Of a DNA stretch of 64,000 bases, positions 45,190 to 51,669 are shown one piece after another (the first letter of the stretch is position 1; each line of letters begins with the position of its first letter). Source of the DNA: Clostridiaceae bacterium (lineage in GTDB: Bacteria > Bacillota > Clostridia > Saccharofermentanales > Saccharofermentanaceae). A model generated the notes under the pieces. It saw nothing but the letters and a program-made list of their open reading frames with translations, was not told the DNA's origin and searched no databases. The stretch spans positions 20,930-84,929 of the forward strand of contig JAAYCT010000030.1 of NCBI GenBank assembly GCA_012729635.1, read 5' to 3'. Made by a program: the position numbers and the translations under genes.

Positions 45190-45831
45190 TTACAGAAGTT
45201 CTTGCCAGCTGTCGATGGAATAATCCGACACAGCCCGTATTTCCTTCCAGTCGTCCCGCGAGGAGAAGTCGTAAACCCCGCAGACTTTGAAACCGGCTGA
45301 TTTTGCGGCGCTTACGCCCGGAAGAATGTCTTCGAAAACAACGCATTCATGAGGCTGAAGACCGAGGCGTTCGGCCGCGAGCAGGTAGATGTCCGGATGC
45401 GATTTGTCCCGGGAAACCTCATGCACCATGGTGATGGAATCGAAGAGCGAAAGGACACCGTTGTTTTCGAGAACATGCATAACGCTGGACAAGCCGAGCG
45501 CGGTCGCAATTGCCAGTTTCTGTCCGAGGCGGTTTATTTTCCGAAGATACGCTTCTGCGCCCTCTTTCAGACGAATTTCCTCGGCATAGGAAGCGTCTGC
45601 CATCTCATTCCAACGGGCGATGACTTCGTCGGGTGACATCGAAAGGCCGTAACGGGCGACGGTGTACTCCGCCGCTTTTCGATACCCCATGGTTTTTACG
45701 GCTTGTGAATAGTCCTCGGTTGCGGTAATCCCGTGCTCGCCGAGAAATCGGATATCGATTTCCATCCACATCGACATCGAATCCAAAAGTGTTCCGTCCA
45801 GATCGAAAATCGAGCCCCTTGCTCCGTTCAT
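45190..45831 (-). CDS. HAD-superfamily hydrolase (beta-phosphoglucomutase/YqaB-like)
   Basis: A 213-residue haloacid-dehalogenase-like phosphatase with a helical cap. Motif I is FDLDGTLLDSM with the nucleophilic first Asp and acid-base second Asp, motif II is the threonine in LAIATALG, motif III the lysine in VSRDKSHPD, and motif IV VVFEDILPGVSAAKSAGF. The arrangement fits sugar phosphatases or beta-phosphoglucomutases. CCGGAGGG precedes the ATG. It converges with uvsE. Confidence 0.9.
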   Translation of the reverse strand: MNGARGSIFDLDGTLLDSMSMWMEIDIRFLGEHGITATEDYSQAVKTMGYRKAAEYTVARYGLSMSPDEVIARWNEMADASYAEEIRLKEGAEAYLRKINRLGQKLAIATALGLSSVMHVLENNGVLSLFDSITMVHEVSRDKSHPDIYLLAAERLGLQPHECVVFEDILPGVSAAKSAGFKVCGVYDFSSRDDWKEIRAVSDYSIDSWQELL

Positions 45832-46002
45832 TTTTCCCTCCGGGAAATGATTTAAACCATTTTATCACTTTTTTCGCTGAACGGGTGTCCTGTTTCGGGG
45901 TCATCGACTTCAAACATTCTTCGAACATAAAACTAACAATCAGGTGCTTTATAACCTGTATCCGTCCCCGATACAATGATATCGGAGTCGGAGGTGATCG
46001 AA
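45832..46002. other. Leader and promoter region of the small unit at 46.0 kb
   Basis: No gene is seen in 45832-45970. A TACAAT (45972-45977) with TTTATA 18 bases upstream (45948-45953) gives a plausible plus-strand promoter, and GGAGGTG at 45990-45996 is a clear ribosome site for the ORF at 46003. Confidence 0.5.
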
Positions 46003-46101
46003 ATGCTTCTCGAAAGAATCAGACAGGTGTTTGTTGTTTTTTGGGCGAATAGAGCAGAACGCCGAAAGCCGTTATGGACTCGTGCGTTGCGTCGATCGTA
46101 G
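46003..46101 (+). CDS. Candidate 32-residue basic small protein
   Basis: A short ORF of 32 codons (MLLERIRQVFVVFWANRAER... to ALRRS). It is amphipathic, very rich in arginine, with one hydrophobic patch (VFVVFW). A full ribosome site (GGAGGTG) lies 6 bases before the ATG. The unit has a promoter-like sequence upstream and a terminator-like hairpin at 46214-46240, with nothing else between, so either this peptide or the transcript itself may be the product. I know no family for it. Confidence 0.45.
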   Translation: MLLERIRQVFVVFWANRAERRKPLWTRALRRS

Positions 46102-46122
46102 ATTTCGGTTTTTTCCGGCTCG

Positions 46123-46154
46123 GGTCGGCGGCAGGTTACCGACCGACCCGGTGC
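46123..46154 (+). ncRNA. Structured segment of the small transcript
   Basis: CGGGTCGG pairs perfectly with CCGACCCG across a 14- to 16-base loop, downstream of the 32-codon ORF. With the terminator hairpin it gives the transcript a defined 3' structure. No known RNA family is recognised. Confidence 0.35.
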
Positions 46155-46213
46155 GTGTGCGGATTATTCGCGACAGAAAGGGTTAAGTCGTATCTCCAAT
46201 CCGATAATAAGGA

Positions 46214-46240
46214 CTCCGGGATTATTCCCGGTTTTTATTT
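46214..46240 (+). terminator. Rho-independent terminator of the small transcript
   Basis: CCGGGA, loop TTAT, TCCCGG, then TTTTTATTT. It reads on the plus strand and overlaps the last codons of the convergent thioredoxin-like gene. Confidence 0.75.
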
Positions 46241-46464
46241 ATCAGCGCCGCAATCTCCTTAACACCGGGCGTTCTTCCCGATGAGACCACCCGATCGTTA
46301 ATCACAAGGGCGGGTGTCTGCATGACACCCATCGCCGCAATCTGCGCAAAATCGGTCACCTTCACGATATCGGCCGACAGACCTTCTTTCTGAAGTGCCT
46401 CGACCGTGTTGGCATAGAGTGTTTGACAGTTTTTACAGCCGCCGCCGAGAATCTTAATCGTCAT
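46222..46464 (-). CDS. Thioredoxin-like small disulfide protein
   Basis: An 80-residue glutaredoxin/thioredoxin-fold protein of the redox-active disulfide protein 2 group (TM0996/MTH895 type). The CxxC centre is GGGCKNCQTLY at the N terminus and the cis-proline segment is GVMQTPALVIND. Such proteins often accompany metalloid permeases of this sort. GGAGG lies 9 bases before the ATG, inside the end of the upstream reductase gene (11-base overlap), so the two are coupled. It is the last gene of the arsR-led operon. Confidence 0.92.
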   Translation of the reverse strand: MTIKILGGGCKNCQTLYANTVEALQKEGLSADIVKVTDFAQIAAMGVMQTPALVINDRVVSSGRTPGVKEIAALINKNRE

Positions 46465-48142
46465 TTTTCATTTCCTCCGAATCTATTTTTTGTTGTGCCC
46501 GGTATTGGGAATACCCTCCGGACAGATTGTATACCTTTGAAAAACCGCGGTTCAGCAGAATATTCTGTGCCGCGTTCCCGGTTCCTCCCTTATTGCAGTA
46601 AGTGACAACGGGCTTTTCCGGATCCAGAACACAGATCTCGTCGCGAAGATTTTCATGAGGGATGTTGCATGCGTCGGGAACATGTCCGGTCTGATATTGT
46701 TCCCGGGAGCGTGTATCGATGACGGTATAATTATCGATATTTTGTGCAAGCTCTTCATTTCGGATCAGTGCACGGCCGCGATCCAACTCGTTTTCGAGAA
46801 TCATACCCGTGTACATGACCGGATCCTTTGTATTTGAGAACGGCGGAGCATAAGAAAGATCCAAATGAACCAGATCTTCCGCCGTCATCCGTGCCGTCAT
46901 CGCTGTCACGAAGACATCCATACGCTTATCGACTCCGTCAAATCCGACAATCTGAACACCGAGCAGTGTATGGCTCTTGCGGTCCGCAATCGCTTTGATG
47001 ATCATTTCCTTTCCGCCCATGTATTCGGGTCGGTCGGTCTTGATGTTATGCACGGTGATCGTATCAAAGCCCTGATTTCTTGCATCTTTTTCCGTAAGTC
47101 CCGTCCCGGCGACCGCCATCCCGAATGTTTCGAAAATACCCGTTCCGAGTACTCCCCGGTGATAGAAATCGCCGCCGGTAATCACATCTCCGGTGATTCG
47201 ACCGGTTTTATTTGCGGTCGATCCCAGTGGCCGGTAAAAGGGTTTTCCGGATAACGTGAAAAAATTTTCGGCGCAATCTCCGCACGCGAAAACATCTTGA
47301 ATATTGGTCCTTTGACGATCGTCAACAGAGATTGCGCCGGTCGGTCCGATTTTTACTCCGGCATTCTGAGCGAGCGTGACATTCGGTCTTGCGCCGACGG
47401 ACAGGATGACCATATCGGCGGGAATCGATTCACCGTCGGAAAGAATGACCTCCGAGCGGCCGATATTCTTCGCGGTTATACCCGTTCTGATGCGAACCCC
47501 CTCGCTTTTTAAATGTTTTTCCAAATGTACGGCCATATCCGGATCCAGAATCGGACAGATGTCCGGTAACTTTTCTATCACGGTTATTCCGATTCCACGA
47601 AGAGACAGATTGTCCGCGACTTCCAACCCGATGAACCCCGATCCGATGATGGCGGCGGTCTTCGGTTTGTTTTCCTCGATAAATCGACGGATCGCAATCG
47701 CGTCCGCAGGATTACGTAACGTGAAAACATGCGGGAGGTCCGCTCCCGGAACGGGCAGACGAATCGGATTCGCACCGGTTGCCAATACTAAAATATCGTA
47801 GTTATCCGTAAATATTTCATTGCTCTCAAGGTTTCGGACGGTGAGGATTTTTCGTTCCGGGTCGAAGGATTCGACCCGATGGGCGATCTTAACCTCGATT
47901 CGATATTTTTTTCGGAAGAACGCCGGATCCCGCGGCGTCAATTTTCGGATATCGTCGACGATACCGCCGATGTAGTAGGGGAGTCCGCAACCGGAATACG
48001 AGATGTATCGGTCCGCGTCATAAATAATGATTTCGGCGGTTTCGTCGTTCCTGCGCGCCTTAGCCGCCGCGGAGGTTCCGGCGGCGACCGCACCGATGAT
48101 TACGATTCTCTTGGCGGAAGAGGATTCGCTGGAAGAATTCAT
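46454..48142 (-). CDS. CoA-disulfide-reductase-like FAD oxidoreductase with C-terminal rhodanese domain
   Basis: A 562-residue flavoprotein. Residues 12-~450 form a pyridine-nucleotide disulfide oxidoreductase: FAD motif IVIIGAVAAGTSAAAKARR, single active-site cysteine C52 in YSGCGLPYYIGG, NADH motif AAIIGSGFIGLEVADNL, and FACGDCAE. Residues ~465-550 are a rhodanese domain with C516 in VVTYCNKGGTGNAA. This combination is known from CoA-disulfide reductases and NADH-dependent persulfide reductases. Its place between a metalloid-type permease and a thioredoxin suggests thiol or persulfide redox work during metalloid stress. The ATG at 48142 has AAAGGAG upstream; the GTG three codons earlier is too close. 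Confidence 0.92.
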   Translation of the reverse strand: MNSSSESSSAKRIVIIGAVAAGTSAAAKARRNDETAEIIIYDADRYISYSGCGLPYYIGGIVDDIRKLTPRDPAFFRKKYRIEVKIAHRVESFDPERKILTVRNLESNEIFTDNYDILVLATGANPIRLPVPGADLPHVFTLRNPADAIAIRRFIEENKPKTAAIIGSGFIGLEVADNLSLRGIGITVIEKLPDICPILDPDMAVHLEKHLKSEGVRIRTGITAKNIGRSEVILSDGESIPADMVILSVGARPNVTLAQNAGVKIGPTGAISVDDRQRTNIQDVFACGDCAENFFTLSGKPFYRPLGSTANKTGRITGDVITGGDFYHRGVLGTGIFETFGMAVAGTGLTEKDARNQGFDTITVHNIKTDRPEYMGGKEMIIKAIADRKSHTLLGVQIVGFDGVDKRMDVFVTAMTARMTAEDLVHLDLSYAPPFSNTKDPVMYTGMILENELDRGRALIRNEELAQNIDNYTVIDTRSREQYQTGHVPDACNIPHENLRDEICVLDPEKPVVTYCNKGGTGNAAQNILLNRGFSKVYNLSGGYSQYRAQQKIDSEEMKNDD

Positions 48143-48199
48143 ACGGGTCACTCCTTTCGGTTCGGGACATCGGATTGAAACACTCGAATGATTGCGGAA

Positions 48200-49207
48200 T
48201 CAAATCAATAAAAACGAGAAGGCGTTAAATAAGTATCCTATAAGAATCAGCCCGATGACGATGATTCCGAAGAAAACGGCGAGCAGGCGGGTACGGACGA
48301 CTTTCTTTAGCATAATGAGCGAGGGCAGTGAAAGAGCGGTGACCGCCATCATGAACGAAAGCACGGTACCGATTCCGACACCTTTGCCGACCAGGGCTTC
48401 GGCAATCGGCAGCGTTCCGAAGATGTCGGCGTACATCGGTACGCCGAGAACGGTCGCAATCAAGACGGAAAACGCGTTTTCCTTTCCGAGAATCATTGCG
48501 ACCCATTCTTCGGGGATTATGTTATGGATAACGGATCCGATCAGAACGCCGATCAGGATGTAAAGCCAGACTTTTTTTACGATGAATACGACCTGATCGA
48601 ACGCGAATCGGAGGCGCTCATTGCAAGACAGATTTCCTTCCTCCGGTTGGGATCCCGAGGGCTGAAACACAAAGGATTCAATCTGACTTTCGAGCTTCAG
48701 GGCGCCGATTGTCGATCCGCCGATCACAGAAAGAATCAGACCGACAACGACGTATGCCAAAGCGATTCGCCAGTTAAAGACGCTTGCCAAAAGGAGAATG
48801 GATGCCAGATCGACCAACGGGGACGAGATCAAAAATGAAAAGGTGACGCCGATCGGAAGACCGGCCGATGTGAACCCGATAAAGATCGGGATGGACGAAC
48901 AAGAGCAAAAGGGGGTTACGGTTCCGAGCAAAGCTCCGAGAATATTTCCGGGAAGACCTTTGACCCTGCTGAGGATTCTTCGCGTACGCTCCGGAGGGAA
49001 AAAACTTTGAATCAGCGACGATAGGAAAATCAGGACGGATAGAAGAATGAATATTTTGATTGTGTCATAGAGGAAAAAGTGTATACTTCCGCCGATCCTC
49101 CCTTTCGCGGAAAGCCCGAAAACATTTTCAACCAACAGTGAAATCAAATCATCAAGCCAATTCATTTTTAACAGCTGATCATTTAAGAAACGAAAAAATT
49201 CCATCAT
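48200..49207 (-). CDS. SO_0444/ArsP-type permease
   Basis: A 335-residue membrane protein with eight or more helices, from the DUF318/ArsP permease family. The core motif LLGTVTPFCSCSSIPIFIGFTSAGLPIGVTFSFLISSPLVD, with its pair of cysteines, is the most conserved part, and the repeated half contains LGVPMYADIFGTLPIAEALVGKG. Known members export organoarsenicals or other metalloids. Its start overlaps the stop of the arsR gene (ATGA), so it is translated together with the regulator. The regulator's cysteine pair supports a metalloid substrate, though which one is unknown. Confidence 0.9.
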   Translation of the reverse strand: MMEFFRFLNDQLLKMNWLDDLISLLVENVFGLSAKGRIGGSIHFFLYDTIKIFILLSVLIFLSSLIQSFFPPERTRRILSRVKGLPGNILGALLGTVTPFCSCSSIPIFIGFTSAGLPIGVTFSFLISSPLVDLASILLLASVFNWRIALAYVVVGLILSVIGGSTIGALKLESQIESFVFQPSGSQPEEGNLSCNERLRFAFDQVVFIVKKVWLYILIGVLIGSVIHNIIPEEWVAMILGKENAFSVLIATVLGVPMYADIFGTLPIAEALVGKGVGIGTVLSFMMAVTALSLPSLIMLKKVVRTRLLAVFFGIIVIGLILIGYLFNAFSFLLI

Positions 49208-49521
49208 CTCTTTTCCTCCGTAACGTTGCATTCGACGGAAGGTCTTTTTTCGGTCAAGGAGGAAAGAATCCCGATCACCTGTTCCATCCCGTCGGAACAA
49301 AGCGAATAGTGGACCCAAAGTCCTTCTTTTCGACTCGTGACGAGGCCGGCACCGGTAAGTATTTTCATGTGATAGGAAAGCGACGGCTGCGAAAAATGAA
49401 AATGCTCGAGAATTTTACAGGCGCATTTTTCCCCGTCACGAAGAACCAGAAGAATCTCCAGCCGGGTCCGGTCGGAAAGCGCTCTGCATATGTCCGCGCA
49501 TGATTGATAAGGGTCGGTCAT
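49204..49521 (-). CDS. arsR: ArsR/SmtB-family metalloid-responsive repressor
   Basis: A 105-residue winged-helix repressor. Residues DGEKCACKILEHFHFSQPSLSYHMKIL include the cysteine pair CAC just before the recognition helix, matching the classic ELCVCDL As(III)-binding motif, and the helix SQPSLSYHMK. VTSRKEGLWVHYSL is the beta wing. It probably represses its own operon (permease, reductase, thioredoxin) until arsenite, antimonite or an organoarsenical binds. The first operon gene; the stop codon overlaps the permease start. Confidence 0.94.
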   Translation of the reverse strand: MTDPYQSCADICRALSDRTRLEILLVLRDGEKCACKILEHFHFSQPSLSYHMKILTGAGLVTSRKEGLWVHYSLCSDGMEQVIGILSSLTEKRPSVECNVTEEKR

Positions 49522-49541
49522 CGATATTCCTCCGTAACTAA

Positions 49542-49557
49542 ATAGAGAGATGTCTAT
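49542..49557. promoter_or_regulatory. Candidate ArsR operator
   Basis: An inverted repeat ATAGA-GAGATG-TCTAT, 21 bases before the arsR start, in an AT-rich promoter segment. ArsR proteins bind inverted repeats of this size near their own start, so it is a reasonable site. The exact -35/-10 pair on the minus strand is not clear. Confidence 0.5.
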
Positions 49558-49614
49558 ATAGTAACACGGAAATCATTCGCTCACAAGCGATTTGAGGCAA
49601 AAAGTTAATAAAGA

Positions 49615-49643
49615 TTGATTATCAAGCGATATTACAATATAAT
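49615..49643 (+). promoter_or_regulatory. Promoter of the GGDEF-EAL gene
   Basis: TTGATT (49615-49620), a 17-base spacer and a perfect TATAAT (49638-49643). It diverges from arsR. Confidence 0.78.
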
Positions 49644-49726
49644 AATCTTGTATTACACATATCCGGAAAACGATTTCGGATACAGACGAGTCCCCTCGGT
49701 TGTACTGATTTGATTTGAGGTTTGTC

Positions 49727-51568
49727 ATGGAGCGTAAACCCAAGGAACGTTTCGTCGATCGATTGACCGGACATACGATAGAAAATTACGGCAAGGAACA
49801 TTACGTTCCTCTTAAGGTGATGGTCTATCTTGCGTTTTTTCTGTCGATAACCTATTTACACTACAGTATCAGTGATGGGGATTTTTCCGCGCTCAGCGGA
49901 TTGCTTTCTCAACTTCAGGCTCTGGGGTCCATTCTTGTTGTATTGACGGCAGGCAGAAGGGGTTTTTACGCCGTTGTTGTTGCCGGATCGATTCAGATCG
50001 TCGCGGTAACGTCCTACGTCATCCGGTCGAAAAATCCCGTTTCGATATCCGGCGCAATCATTCCTGCCGTCATGATTCTTCTTCTCTTTATCGTTCTGAT
50101 CTACAGCCAAAGGCTGATCGAAGAACTCCGCCGGGTCTCAAACCAAAAGGAGGAGCTTCTTCGTCTGAATCGGGAATTGCTGTCCAAGGAACAGGATGCA
50201 TCCAAGCAAAACGAGATTCTCTCGGAGTACAACCTGGCCATGAAAGAAAACGAGGAAAAACTGTACCACCTCATTCATTACGACTCGCTGACCGGTCTGC
50301 CCAACCGAATTAAGATTCAGGATCGAATCGATCTTCTGATCAGCCTTCTTTCGCAAAAGCATCTGGGATTTGCATTGATATACATTGATCTGGATAACTT
50401 TAAAAGAATCAATGATACGGCGGGTCATTTCGTCGGGGATCAGTTGCTGAAGGTAGTCTCCGAACGCTTGAGAAGAATCACGCATCCGGACGATCTGGTC
50501 GGACGATTCGGAGGGGACGAATTTGCGGTCATCATTCAGCGACAGATGCAAGAGCAGGAAACCCTCGTGTATGCGCAAGGTATCCAAAAATCCCTGTCGG
50601 AAGCATTACCGATCGGGGATGAAACATACAACGTCACCTCCAGTTTCGGTATCGCGGTTTTTCCGACGGACGGAAGCGATGCCGGAGAATTGATGAAAAG
50701 CGCAGAAGCCGCGATGTACAAAGCGAAAGAGACGGGAAGAAACGGTATTCGATTCTTCCGAAAAGAGATGATGGACGACATTGTTATGAAGGCACAGTAT
50801 GAATCCGGACTTCGGATGTCCATCGAAAACAATGAATTGTATCTGGTTTTTCAGCCTCAATATCATACACATTCCCGGGTACTTCGCGGCTTTGAAACCC
50901 TTGCGCGATGGGATAACGAAAAATTCGGATCCGTAAGCCCCGCAAGGTTTATTCCGATTGCGGAGCAAGCCGGGATTATCCTTCCGATGGGCGAGTGGAT
51001 TTTGGAAAAAGCATGCGAAAAACTGAACCGGCTGATTAAAATCTACGGACGCGACCTGATCATGTCCGTAAATATTTCCGCGGTTCAAATCATGTCGCCA
51101 ACGTTTTTGTCCTCCGTGCGAAAGATTTTATCCAAAACGAAATGCAATCCGAGAAATTTGGAGTTTGAAGTTACGGAAACGGTAATGATTTCTTCGGTCG
51201 ATCAGGTAATCAAGGTGCTCAATGAACTCAATAAAATGGGAATCCGGATTGCTCTGGATGATTTCGGTACCGGATACTCGTCATTGAGTTATCTTCAGAT
51301 GCTTCCGATCGATACGCTCAAAATCGATAAATCCTTCGTGGACAACATGGTTCAGGAAAGCGTTCAAAGGATGATGGTCGATTCGATTATCTCGTTGGTT
51401 CACCGTATGGATATGGAGGTCGTCGCCGAGGGAGTCGACCATATCAGCCAGCTTCAATTCCTTCATGAGTTTGACTGTGATTATATTCAGGGCTTCATCT
51501 GGGGACATCCGTTGTCCGAAGAGGATACGATCCTTCTTCTGAACAAACTGAAGGACGATTTGACCTGA
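49727..51568 (+). CDS. Membrane GGDEF-EAL protein (c-di-GMP turnover)
   Basis: A 613-residue protein: about four membrane helices (~25-130), a coiled-coil segment (~135-180), a GGDEF domain (~185-345) and an EAL domain (~355-610). GGDEF is intact (VGRFGGDEFAVII). The EAL domain keeps DDFGTGYSSLSYL, the LKIDKSFVDNM lysine region and VVAEGVDH, but the name-giving motif is ETL in RGFETLARW, a tolerated variant. It may therefore make and break c-di-GMP, or use one domain as a sensor. The ATG at 49727 is chosen because GAGG precedes it, rather than a TTG at 49715. Confidence 0.9.
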   Translation: MERKPKERFVDRLTGHTIENYGKEHYVPLKVMVYLAFFLSITYLHYSISDGDFSALSGLLSQLQALGSILVVLTAGRRGFYAVVVAGSIQIVAVTSYVIRSKNPVSISGAIIPAVMILLLFIVLIYSQRLIEELRRVSNQKEELLRLNRELLSKEQDASKQNEILSEYNLAMKENEEKLYHLIHYDSLTGLPNRIKIQDRIDLLISLLSQKHLGFALIYIDLDNFKRINDTAGHFVGDQLLKVVSERLRRITHPDDLVGRFGGDEFAVIIQRQMQEQETLVYAQGIQKSLSEALPIGDETYNVTSSFGIAVFPTDGSDAGELMKSAEAAMYKAKETGRNGIRFFRKEMMDDIVMKAQYESGLRMSIENNELYLVFQPQYHTHSRVLRGFETLARWDNEKFGSVSPARFIPIAEQAGIILPMGEWILEKACEKLNRLIKIYGRDLIMSVNISAVQIMSPTFLSSVRKILSKTKCNPRNLEFEVTETVMISSVDQVIKVLNELNKMGIRIALDDFGTGYSSLSYLQMLPIDTLKIDKSFVDNMVQESVQRMMVDSIISLVHRMDMEVVAEGVDHISQLQFLHEFDCDYIQGFIWGHPLSEEDTILLLNKLKDDLT

Positions 51569-51669
51569 GGCGGCTCTTTTACGTGTGACGCACTCTTTAT
51601 TTGCAGGCTGTTTTATTATATTCTGTTGATAAGTCTCTTTTTTTAGGAAAAATCCCGGAGGTGTTTTCT

